Shown piece by piece: positions 35,501 through 44,829 of a DNA stretch of 64,000 nucleotides (positions within the stretch are counted from its first letter, which is position 1; every line of letters begins with the position of its first letter). The notes beneath the pieces are model-generated. The model worked only from the letters and a program-made list of their open reading frames with translations, searched no databases and had not been told where the DNA came from. The position numbers and the translations under genes were made by a program. The stretch is taken from assembly GCA_017311315.1 (NCBI GenBank), contig CM029666.1, positions 33,738,749 through 33,802,748 on the forward strand. The letters are read 5' to 3'. The DNA is from Dendrocalamus latiflorus (taxonomy: Eukaryota > Streptophyta > Magnoliopsida > Poales > Poaceae).

Positions 35501-36679
35501 CACAACCGAAAGGTTTTGTCGTGGAAGAAAAATGAAAGAATGAGATGCCGCCTAAAGAAATCGATTTATGGGTTAAAGCAAGCTTCAAGACAGTGGTACT
35601 TGAAGTTTGACAGTACAATAAGAAAATTTGGGTTTAAAGAGAATGTAGAGGACAATTGTGTTTATGCAAAGTTCAAAGATGGGAAGTTTATCTTCCTAAT
35701 CCTGTATGTGGATGATATCCTACTGGCTAGTAGTGATGTCAGTCTGCTACTGGAGACAAAGAAGTTTTTGTCCTCAAACTTTGATATGAAAGATCTTGGT
35801 GAAGCTTCGTTCGTTCTAGGGATCTAAATTCACCGGGATAGAAACAAAGGGATATTGGGACTGTCACAAAAGGCATACATAGAGAAAGTCTTAAAGAAAT
35901 TTGGTATGCATAAATGTAGTCCTTCACCTGCACCTATAGTCAAGGGCGACATATATGGGGATTTTCAATGCCCCAGGAACCAGTACGAGCTCGATCAAAT
36001 GAAATCGGTTCCATATGCTTCAGCTGTCGGAAGCTTGCAGTATGCTCAAGTGTGTACGCGCCCTGACTTAGCGTTTGTTACCGGGTTACTTGGCAGATTC
36101 CAGAGCAATCCTGGAATAGAACATTGGAAATTGATAAAGAAAGTCTTGCGTTATTTGCAAGGAACAAAAGGCCTCATGATGACATACAGAAGATCAGATT
36201 CACTCCATATAGTGGGGTATACAGATTCTGATTATGCGGGAGATGATAGAAAGTCGACATCCGGATATGTGTTCACTCTCGCTGGAGGAGCTATATCGTG
36301 GAAAAGCTCAAAGCAAACCGTCACTACATCGTCCACAATGTATGCCGAGTTTGTAGCATGTTATGAGGCTACGGGGCAGGTGAACTGGCTAAAGAAGTTC
36401 ATACCCGGTTTAAAAGTGGTTGACGACATCAATAGACCACTTAAGTTGTACTGTGATAATGAACCCGCAGTAATGTATGCCCACAACAATAAGTCAAGTG
36501 GTGCTGCCAAACACATTGACATAAAGTACTATGTTGTGAAAGACAAAGTTCGGGATCAAATTATAAGTCTTGAGCATATAAGTACCGCAAAGATGTTAGC
36601 GGATCCGCTTACTAAAGGCTTACCACCCAACGTGTTCAGAGAACATGTAGCCGGCATGGGTTTAAGGGAAAGCCTATGA
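32517..36679 (+). pseudogene. copia gag-pol polyprotein, nearly complete
   Basis: The ATG at 32517 opens a gag with zinc knuckle CLHCKKKGHYKNDC (about 33276-33317). Then come protease (WWIDSGATVHVA), GAG-pre-integrase (LWHCRLCHISRG), integrase (HTDICGPFS, TFTDDYSRYGY, ENGIVAQYSTPGEPQQNG), reverse transcriptase (KTAFLNGDLEE, LYVDDILLAS) and RNase H (YTDSDYAGD, KHIDIKYY). Lesions are few: one extra G in a G run at about 34251-34258, stops near 34720, 35212 and 35825, and a frameshift near 35533. The polyprotein cannot be made whole from this copy, but RNA from it could still be mobilised by an active relative. Confidence 0.92.
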
Positions 36680-36867
36680 TTCCTGGACTAAAAGTTGGCC
36701 CAAAAGATTAAAGTAACTATTTCAGAACAGAGAGGTGTATTGTAGCTGTTAAATCTATCGGCGATTGACCGTGACGATGAGACATGTTCTGTGCACTAAT
36801 CTGTGATGGAATGAGTAAAGTCAAAAGTAATTAAAGTTAAAGCATAGATTGAGATCAATGGGGAGAA

Positions 36868-37282
36868 TGTTAGATTGATCTCAGCCGATTAGCCCAACGG
36901 CTAATCGGGCCTTGATCCGCGCCCTGATCGGGGGCGCCCAGCCCATCTCTTGGCTGGTGGGCCCCCGTCGCGCTGCGCAATAAATAGAGGGTGGGGGCCG
37001 GCGGCTCGACTTACGAGGTTCGCCTGAGCCGCAATCCCCACCCGACAAAACCCTAACCGATCTAGAGGGGGCGCAGTCAGCGACGGGAAACACCATCGCC
37101 GTCTCTTTCACCGGACCGCCGCCACCGTCCTCTTCTCCGACCATCGCTGCCCGTGCGCAGACTTCACCGCCGAACCCGCGATGGCCAGCTCCTCCTCCAC
37201 GCAATCGGACGGTCGGTACCCTCTCTCTCTCTCTCCCTTCCCTCTCAGATCTAGATTCCCCAGGCGCGAAATAGAACCAACA
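36868..37282 (+). repeat. copia 3' LTR
   Basis: 415-bp direct copy of 31038-31458, preceded by the polypurine tract. Compared with the 5' LTR it lacks a few bases after GCAGACTT and has an extra CT unit in the CT run. Confidence 0.93.
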
Positions 37283-38334
37283 TGTAATACCTTCGGCCTG
37301 TTAGTATGGTGGCCCATATGGAGTTGCGGTGGTGGGATTAGTCCCATATTACTTGTATAAAGTAAGTTGTAGTAGCTAGCGTATAATGCCTACTAAGTCC
37401 AAACGTAGCACCTCCAAGGTAACCCTTTTACACAAAGCGAGAACAAAAGTATAAGCGAGATGTTATATTGCTATATGTGTGTGGGCTCATCCTATTGGTG
37501 GGTTGGCATTGAGTAGATTTTGAGTCAGGGTGTTATGAATATACAAATGAAATTTCCAACCCATTGACAACACATGTGTTACAGATGGCCCAGCGGGAAG
37601 GCTCAAGAGAGGGAATTTTTTGTACGGATAATCCGTTTTTTATTCGGAAATACATAAATATACCCGCGACAAAATTTTTTACAAAAATAATCTCCAGTCG
37701 CCACCCCATTGGGCGACTGCTATTTTTCGCCCAACCGGGAGGCGACATTTAGGGAATCTGTGTACCGTTGGGCGACTACTGCAATCGCTGTACGGTTGAG
37801 CGACTTTGATTGCAGTCGCCCAACCGTTGGGCGACTTCAATTGCAGTCGCCCAGTGGATGGGCGACTTTACTCAGTCCCCGTGAATTTGTAGAGTTTTAT
37901 CAATTTTGTAGTTTTAAACTGGAAAAAAATATGGTATAGTTGTAATAAAAGTTTATGTTTATTGTATGTTGTAGGTGCGTTTAAAATTTTGAGAAATTTT
38001 TTGTAAGTACAATTGACTGTAGAACGTTTGATATATACATTGGTATGTTTTAAGGGTTTGCAATCCGCGTGATTTTTGTATGTTTTGTCAATTTTTTAGT
38101 TATAAACTGCGTAAAAATCAGATAAAGTTGTAATAGAAGTTTATGTTCAATGTAAGTTGTAGATGCAAAAAAAATTTGGTAAATTTTTTTTAGGCAGGAT
38201 TGACCGAAGAACGGTCGATACATAAAGTGATAAGTGATGTGACCAGTGGCATGTGTGGAACTCTGTACTTGTAATGTTCAGAACTCCACCGCTAGTCGTA
38301 ACATGCCTTAGGGAATATTACATTTTGTCTACTG

Positions 38335-38480
38335 GGTGTAGCGTGGTTGTTTGCCCTTTTTGTCGCGCCCTGAAGATGGCTCTGCTGCATCTTTCTTCCT
38401 GTCAGTCTTGGTCTTGAGAGCTGCCTCACGAGCTTGAAGCTCTTCCTCCTGACGCTTGATGGCTGCTTCAAGGTTTACAA
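38335..38480 (-). CDS. possible 3' exon of MULE transposase
   Basis: Downstream of the 901-codon frame, a minus-strand segment encodes a charged helical stretch (LEAAIKRQEEELQAREAALK) ending KQPRYTQ and stop, inside the element and before the inverted repeat. A splice from near the end of the main frame into the sequence after ATGTACCAG would give a coiled-coil tail. This is inference; it could also be an unused remnant. Confidence 0.35.
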
Positions 38481-38516
38481 CTGGTACATGAATTTTAGCA
38501 TGCATTACAACACCAA

Positions 38517-41222
38517 CTACTGATCCGGAAATGCATTGCATCGTCTAGCTGTGTGCCCCTCCTGACCGCATCGCCCACAACGTGCACCAGATGTTCCAGC
38601 TTGTGATACGTCCATGTCATTTCTAATACGTCGGCTCTGTCGCCGACCCTTCCCACCCTTCAGCATGTTAATATCCGGAACCCAGGTCCTCGCTGAAATG
38701 TCCAAAGTGGCGAAGTTTCCCACTGCCCTGAACCCCCGGAGCTCCCCACACCAAGCTTGCAGTATTCTCTCCTTGAAAAAGTACTCGGACATGAAGTTAG
38801 AAGGATCCATGCGCACGGTCCCGCATGCAGCGAGGACATGAGAGCATGGCCTGTGTAACAACTTAAGCTTGTTGCATGTGCAGCTAGGTTCGTTTGCATG
38901 ATCTCCAAGGCATACATCGTGAGTAACAAGTGAACGAGATGTCCCAAATCCGGCTCTATCACGGAGTACCACCTCGAAACGATGCTCCCTGTTGCCCATG
39001 ACATGCACTGTGTGCAATTGACCCTTCTGTGCCTTCGCCTCCATGTACGCAGTAATTTTTGACGAATACTGGGCTCCAGGATTGGCCGCATGAAGCGCGG
39101 CACTCGCGTGCCTCTCCCTGAAGTAGCGGATTGTGCTGTGAAGAACACCTTCCACGATGGCGACAAGGGGCTGAGAACGGAGACCCCTGAGAACCCAATT
39201 GTACACCTCGGCAAGGTTAGTTGTCATTATTCCGTACCTTGCGCCATCCGTGTCGTGCAACAGCGACCACTTCTCCAATTGTTCCCCCTCGATCCACTGC
39301 GAGAAGCACTTGATGTTTCGCGCGCTCCTCCTTCTTGAACCACTTGGGTTAGACTCATCGATTGCTGGCAAGCATTGCGGTTGTGCCTCCCCAGGAGTGA
39401 CCGGCCCCTTGCTCCTCTCGTCGACGTTCTTCCTGGTGTGCTCATCCAACAACCCCCATAAAGCATCAAATTTTCTCTGCTGGTTCTGCCTAGCCAGCCT
39501 CTTGAATAGCTTCATCAAAGATTGTTTCGGGAATTGCTTGAAAAAGTTTGCCCCTAAGTGACGACTGCACCACCGGTTTCTCATGTCCGGCCAAAAAGAG
39601 GTCTCCTCAGGGTCTTCCTGAAGTTTTCGTATCGCCTTTATAATACCGGCGTGGCGATCATGGATTATGCACACACCAGGTCGGGTGCCTACAACTCCAC
39701 CCCTCACATGTCTCAGAAACCACAGCCAGCTCTCATAATTCTCACTCTCTACAAATGCAATGGACAGCGGCAATATTTGATTGTTACCGTCAACGCCTAT
39801 GGCCGTCAGGAGCTGCCCTTTGTATTTGCCTGTCAAGAAGGTCCCATCTATTGAGATAACTGGCAGCATGTGTCTGAATGCTTCAATGCTAGCACCAAAT
39901 GCAAAGAATGCTCTCTGCAACACTGCAAATCCCGGTGGACTTATGGACGGCTTGTCGTGCACCGCGATGTACGTGCCGGGGTTCCTTTGCTGCAACACCT
40001 TAAGCATACGAGGAAGGTTGTCGTACGCCGCTTCGAAAGTGCCAAAACGTTTTTCCAACGCCTTTTGCTTCGCACGCCACGCCTTCGCGTAGCTAATCTT
40101 ATACTTGAATTTATTCTCAATAGCTAGCATAATATGTGTGGCCGCAACATCTTTCTTCTCCACTATCTCCCCATACATCAAATTGGCGATAAATCCGGAC
40201 GTCAGGTTACGATGCCTCGCCAAGACTGTGTTTACAATGCAGGAGTGCGGCTCCACCTTGGACACAATCCAATGAGTCTCATACTTGGGTCTACGTGCGT
40301 GCACCCTAAAAGGACAACCAGTCTGCTCGCACTTCACAGTGTACTGCTCCTGGCTTGATTTGACGACGCGAAATGTCCGTTGCATTGAAAGGGCCCAAAG
40401 TTTGATGGCATCCTGCAGCGCTTCCTTGTCAGCAAACATAGCATGCACCCGAACCTCTGTTTGATGATACTCCCATGGCGATTCATGCTCATCATGTGCG
40501 GAAACACCCTCCGCATTATACTGGTTCCATTCTTCGGGGATAGGAACTTCTTCATCATCGGAACTGTCCTCCTCGTCGTCCTCTACAGCTTGCTCTTCAT
40601 CCCATGCCCTCTGGTCATCAGATTCCATCTGATGCACGATATACTCATTATGCTCTCCTTCATCAGCTTGCCCAGTTCCCTCTCTATAGCTTGACAGCTG
40701 TAACTCTCCTCCATGTACCGCATCGGCTTGCCCAGTTCCCTCTGTATAGCTTGACGGCCTTAACTCTCCTCCGTGTACCGCATCGCCTTCATCACGAGCA
40801 ACTTCATCAGCTCCACCGACGTGCAGCCCGCCCGAGGTGCTAGCACCCCCCGAAGCATAGGCGGACGCACGAGCTTGCGCAGCTGCTTGTAGTGAGCACG
40901 GTTGCACAAGCAGGACACACTCGTATCCACGGCGCCGGCACCCTTGCACAAAGCCCTTCCACGAACCAGAGCGCACCAATGTCTTCAACTCCCATCTGAT
41001 GTCAGTGGAAGACCGGCTCCAAAACCCTTGCACAACGACGCTGCACACCTCGGGGTCCAATGAAAAACTCTGGGTCAGCCAATGCTGCACATCTGTCATT
41101 TGAGCATTCTCGTCATCCGGAAGTACGAGAGTGACTTGCGGAAAATCGCTCAAATCCACACCAGTCGGACCATCACGAATGATTCCAACACCATAATACA
41201 CTCTCAATGTAGTACTGGCCAT
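38517..41222 (-). CDS. MULE transposase (MURA-like), 901 aa
   Basis: One open frame of 901 codons. Domains in order: an N-terminal region with a short internal duplication (GELRPSSYTEGTGQAD and GELQLSSYREGTGQAD, about 152-187) and an acidic stretch (about 200-230); a MuDR-type DNA-binding domain (about 255-325, with WALSMQRTFRVVKSS and CEQTGCPFRVHA); the MULE DDE domain with likely catalytic D459 (SIDGTF), D522 (IHDRHAG) and E672 (NLAEVYN); a SWIM zinc finger (about 770-800, CTCNKL...RPCSHV); and a C-terminal CCHC knuckle CGRCGQEGHTARRC (883-896). It cuts and joins the element's inverted ends. The start at 41222 is the first ATG of the frame and the length is normal for the family. No break is visible, which is unusual in this window. 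Confidence 0.93.
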   Translation of the reverse strand: MASTTLRVYYGVGIIRDGPTGVDLSDFPQVTLVLPDDENAQMTDVQHWLTQSFSLDPEVCSVVVQGFWSRSSTDIRWELKTLVRSGSWKGFVQGCRRRGYECVLLVQPCSLQAAAQARASAYASGGASTSGGLHVGGADEVARDEGDAVHGGELRPSSYTEGTGQADAVHGGELQLSSYREGTGQADEGEHNEYIVHQMESDDQRAWDEEQAVEDDEEDSSDDEEVPIPEEWNQYNAEGVSAHDEHESPWEYHQTEVRVHAMFADKEALQDAIKLWALSMQRTFRVVKSSQEQYTVKCEQTGCPFRVHARRPKYETHWIVSKVEPHSCIVNTVLARHRNLTSGFIANLMYGEIVEKKDVAATHIMLAIENKFKYKISYAKAWRAKQKALEKRFGTFEAAYDNLPRMLKVLQQRNPGTYIAVHDKPSISPPGFAVLQRAFFAFGASIEAFRHMLPVISIDGTFLTGKYKGQLLTAIGVDGNNQILPLSIAFVESENYESWLWFLRHVRGGVVGTRPGVCIIHDRHAGIIKAIRKLQEDPEETSFWPDMRNRWCSRHLGANFFKQFPKQSLMKLFKRLARQNQQRKFDALWGLLDEHTRKNVDERSKGPVTPGEAQPQCLPAIDESNPSGSRRRSARNIKCFSQWIEGEQLEKWSLLHDTDGARYGIMTTNLAEVYNWVLRGLRSQPLVAIVEGVLHSTIRYFRERHASAALHAANPGAQYSSKITAYMEAKAQKGQLHTVHVMGNREHRFEVVLRDRAGFGTSRSLVTHDVCLGDHANEPSCTCNKLKLLHRPCSHVLAACGTVRMDPSNFMSEYFFKERILQAWCGELRGFRAVGNFATLDISARTWVPDINMLKGGKGRRQSRRIRNDMDVSQAGTSGARCGRCGQEGHTARRCNAFPDQ

Positions 41223-41765
41223 TAATGATGTATGCCTACATGTATGATTGAAATTTACGACATGTCAAATAACATGGGAGTTGAAGACTGTAAATACAAC
41301 ATAATTAAAAAAAATACCTGGATCCAAATCGATTGAATAGCTTCGACTTCTCTTCTCTCCTCACCTCCTTTTCTTCCCCTCCTCCCTCTCTTCTCCTCTT
41401 CTTTTCTTCCTCTTCCTCCTCTCTTCTCTCTGGGCAGAATGAATGAGTAGAATGGCAGAACGAGGGGAATGTGCTCGGGGTTAGTGGGCGGCATAATTGC
41501 AGTCGCCCTACGGTTGGGCGACTGCAATTGCAGTCGCTCAACGGTTGGGCGACTTCAATTGAAGTCGCTCAACCGTACAGCGATTGCAGTAGTCGCCCAA
41601 CGGTACACAGATTCCCTAAATGTCGCCTCCCGGTTGGGCGAAAGGTAGCAGTCGCCCAATGGGGTGGCGACTGGAGATTATTTTTGTAAAAAATTTTGTC
41701 GCGGGTATATTTATGTATTTTCGAATAAAAAAACGGATTATCCGTACAAAAAACTCCAAGAGAGG

Positions 41766-42428
41766 TAGCTTGTGGGTTTGAGTTTCGTTTGTGCCAATTT
41801 TTCAATATTTTTCTTTTTACATAAAAAATAAATCAAATTTTAATTTAAAAATTCGTTCAAAAAATCCACTAATTATCGATTACCAGTTCTATCGTTACTA
41901 TCTGATAAAATTTGCAAACCGATAGAGTTTTTACGGGTGACATGTCCCTGCCATCCATTTTGCCGATGGTACTGAAAGAGCCATAGATACGTATTAGTCT
42001 GTTTCAACGAAATCAAATAAAAAATATGTGATAAAGATTTCCAGCCATTTAAAGGTTGATCCGTTGACAACTCTTGCATGCATGCAAGAGATTATCCAAT
42101 TTTTTTCAATATTTTTCTTTTTACATCAAAAATAAATTAATTTCCAATTAAAAAATTTGTTCAAAAAAATCAAGTAATTATCGGTTACCAGTTCTATCGT
42201 TACTATCTTCTCTTTTATTTAGTTTTTAATTTCCAAGTACTATATCTCTAGGCAATAGCTAGAATCCAATGGCTATACTTCAGTCTTGATATATGGTCCA
42301 CCAAATTGGAAGTCAATATGATTTTTTTGAAATTTCTAGCATATTTTTTCTTAGCACCTATGGTACACCTTTCATCGACTTTTATTATATAATGGACTAG
42401 GGGTGGATACTGCCTAAATTAAAGGACC
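41766..42428. other. AT-rich region with a diverged duplication
   Basis: Sequence at about 41797-41900 (TTTTTCAATATTTTTCTTTT ... ATCGnTTACCAGTTCTATCG) recurs at about 42098-42205. The sequence between is AT-rich and no gene is seen. Confidence 0.6.
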
Positions 42429-42708
42429 ACTTTGATGGGCTTTTTGATCTCTCAAGTTTAGAACTTGGGAGAAGGTATCATTTCAATTTTTTGTTGAAAT
42501 TTCAAAATCTATTAATCTATGGGTCCCTAACAAGTGGGGTCTACCTTGTCAATCGGACTCACGAGACTTTGATGGGCTTTTTGATCTCTCAAGTTTAGAA
42601 CTTGGGAGAAGGTATCATTTCAATCTTTTTATTGAAAATTCAAAATCTATCAATCTATGGGTCACTAACAAGTGGGGTCCATCTTGTCAATCGGACTTAC
42701 GAGATAAG
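42429..42708. repeat. 140-bp tandem duplication
   Basis: Two direct copies (42429-42568, 42569-42708) share CTTTGATGGGCTTTTTGATC and CAAGTGGGGTC, with about ten differences by eye. Confidence 0.9.
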
Positions 42709-42883
42709 ACTCGATTTGGACCACGTTGCAAAGTTAATCAACTAAAACCGGTGCCCCTAAAATCAGGATTTGAACTGAAAATGGACTCGACAAGGTATCA
42801 AGGATAGACAAGAACAAGCATGAAAATTTCACAAGCTAGCCATGGACGACCATCTGCTCAAGCCTCAAGGTTGTTGCACAATC

Positions 42884-42921
42884 ACCCTACCCTACCCTAC
42901 CCTACCCTACCCTACCCTACC
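42884..42921. repeat. (ACCCT)n microsatellite
   Basis: Seven and a half pentanucleotide units. The unit lacks the two extra A of the plant telomere unit CCCTAAA, so it is not telomeric. Confidence 0.95.
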
Positions 42922-43929
42922 ATCAGCCGCCATTTGATGGAAGCAGATAAGTCTATGGACCGAGACCACCCATATAGTTAGTCGAGTACAAGGAATGAAA
43001 GACCAGACGAAATGTACATCTTGACAGCTATTTCTATTCTCATCTGGTGTCCTGCTCCTGCCTGCTTGTCTTTTCTTCCTTTCCTACTTGGCATGCTTGC
43101 ACTTTGGATTAGTAAAGCTAATGTCTTTCTTGATCCAAAAACTAAGTGCAATCGGTAAACAAAGCACTGCTTTTTCTCGAGATGGCAGTGCGATGGTCAC
43201 CACAAAAGGCAACAGCGGTGGCGAGAGGGTCGGCGGCACCACCGCAGCAACACGGGCCAACATCGGCGGCGGCGAGATGGATAGAGAGGAGAAGACAGAA
43301 CGAAGTAGTTTGGGTCTTTCCCCTTGTCGATGTGGTAGTTTGGCTGCAGTGTGCATGGTTATGAAAATCGGCTGAGAAGCACTGAAAATCGTTGAAAATC
43401 GGTTTTACTAGCCACCTTCGGTTAGATTATAACCTGATCTCAAGTATTTCGTTTTACACCAAGTTAATCTGATTTATTCTGATTTAGACCATTTCAGCTG
43501 ATTTTATTTGAATTCTGATTTTTTATTTAAATTTTTGGTCCGAAAACTACTGAAATTTTTCAAAAAACAGTCAAACCGGACCTCCTGGTAAAAATTTAAA
43601 ACAGGTTTTGTTTTCGTTGGCATTGTGAGCCTCTAACTTGCTAGCCCTTCAATTGCTGATGGATTGACGAGATGAACGTAATTGTACCCTGTAATGACAT
43701 CACAGTGTGATGTCAGGGGATACGAATCCCTCCAGGATAGGGTCAGGACTCAGGAGATAGGGCCAAAAAGAATTAAAACACTATATATTATTTACTACAT
43801 CGACAAGATAGCATGCAGATGACCCTGAACCAGACAAGCAGCACAAAAGTTGACCAAGCGACAGGCAAAGCGCCAGAAGATACTTGAAAGGTATATCATA
43901 TGTATGCATGTATGGAGGACCCTTGGCAT
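42922..43929. other. intergenic sequence downstream of the cysteine oxidase gene
   Basis: Overlapping short open frames at 43084-43375 on both strands show no domain. No supported gene. Confidence 0.4.
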
Positions 43930-44213
43930 AGGCCCTAATGAATATAGCTTCAGCTTCTGGCTTCAGTTTATTTTTGCACTATTCATAAATTTTGTCTTTT
44001 TCTGAACTTTTGGCTTTTTTGAGTTTTTTTACCGGTTCTTTTTTCCTCGTATTTGTTTACATTATACGTGATGGGCTAATATGTTTTTTCTATTTTTAAA
44101 TTTTTTAAATTTAATTATGGTAAATAAGCCTCTATCAGCTACAGTGCTTTTTTCAGCCAGCTACAGTGTTTTCAGCCATAAGCCATGAGGCTTTCAGCCG
44201 AACCGATCACCAC
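43930..44213. mobile_element. MITE-like repeat, copy 2
   Basis: Same family and orientation as 25712-25972 (shared CACTATTCATAA, GTATTTGTTTA, CAGCCAGCTACAGTGTTTTC, ATAAGCCATGAG). It lies about 600 bp beyond the stop codon of the cysteine oxidase gene. Confidence 0.65.
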
Positions 44214-44829
44214 CATAATGACATGGCAGAAAAGAAAAGGAAAGCAGACAACGTATATATACGGCAAGCTAAATTCAGGAAATGATCTAGAACTAATGGA
44301 AGAGCACATGAAAGGCAGCAGGTAGGAAATGTCTTCCTCCCGTAGATATAGATTGACATAATTTTGTTGAAAAAACAAAAGGCTATATATGCCCTATGAA
44401 CAGGCAAAGCGAAAGGCTTGCTTCCCTGCTCAAGATTCAAGAAACCAGTAACAGCCAATTAAACATGTGTATTATCCATCACGATCACTTCTAAACACAC
44501 CTTCAGAGAACAACTCAGGGACAAGGAATAATCATGCTCCAACACTAGAGCTGTGAAGACCCAATCGACGATATATACAACCAAATCAAATTGCTCTATT
44601 AAAAGATAATGTAAGGAACACTCAAGTTGTTTGGGATCACAAGACAATGTTTCACTGGAGCGAACTAATTAAGCGAACCAAATAAGATAAATGCAGCCCA
44701 AAGTTTGCTAGCCTCTCAACTCATCATCCTCTCTCTTCAACACTATGCATATCTACACCAAGCTAAAGAAGATATCTGTTCTTCCCTGTAGAAGATTTGC
44801 AAGCCTCATTTCGACTAGAGATTCACTCC

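Larger units (their letters stand above)
31038..37282 (+). mobile_element. Ty1/copia retrotransposon, 6245 bp
   Basis: LTRs at 31038-31458 and 36868-37282 begin TGTTAGATTG and end AACCAACA. The 5-bp duplication TGTAA lies at 31033-31037 and 37283-37287. A primer-binding site TGGTATCAGAGC is at 31460-31471 and a polypurine tract AATGGGGAGAA at 36857-36867. The two LTRs differ by roughly ten substitutions and a few short indels by eye, so insertion is recent. The domain order protease, integrase, reverse transcriptase, RNase H defines copia. Confidence 0.95.
30633..37537 (+). mobile_element. TRIM-like LTR element, split by copia insertion
   Basis: Two related, diverged direct repeats of about 245-255 bp, starting TGTAGTAC (30633-30874) and TGTAATAC (37283-37537), share GTGGAGTTG, AGTCCAAA-like and GGTGGGTTGG words. 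A primer-binding-like TTGGCATCAGAGTAG follows the left repeat, and a purine-rich TTAGGAGAGTGAA precedes the right one. Without the copia insertion the interior is only about 160 bp, so this is a miniature LTR element (TRIM class). Flanks AATGT and AATAT may be a mutated duplication. It has no coding capacity. I see no 5S RNA core, so I do not call it Cassandra. Confidence 0.65.
37613..41756 (-). mobile_element. Mutator-like element (MULE), complete
   Basis: The 4144-bp element has long terminal inverted repeats of about 250-260 bp (37613-37871 and 41495-41756), which start GAATTTTTTGTACGGATAAT and are about 95 percent identical by eye. A perfect 9-bp duplication CAAGAGAGG flanks it (37604-37612, 41757-41765). 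The repeats contain many GGCGACT / AGTCGCC words around CAATTGCAG palindromes. A single uninterrupted transposase ORF lies inside on the minus strand, so it may be autonomous. Confidence 0.95.

Noticed and set aside
38614..40843. Many plus-strand frames opposite the MULE transposase
   Set aside because: Antisense shadows of the 901-codon gene.
42884..42921. Interstitial telomere repeat
   Set aside because: The unit is ACCCT, not the plant telomere unit CCCTAAA.
43084..43375. Small genes on both strands near 43.2 kb
   Set aside because: Short overlapping frames without domains, splice context or promoter.
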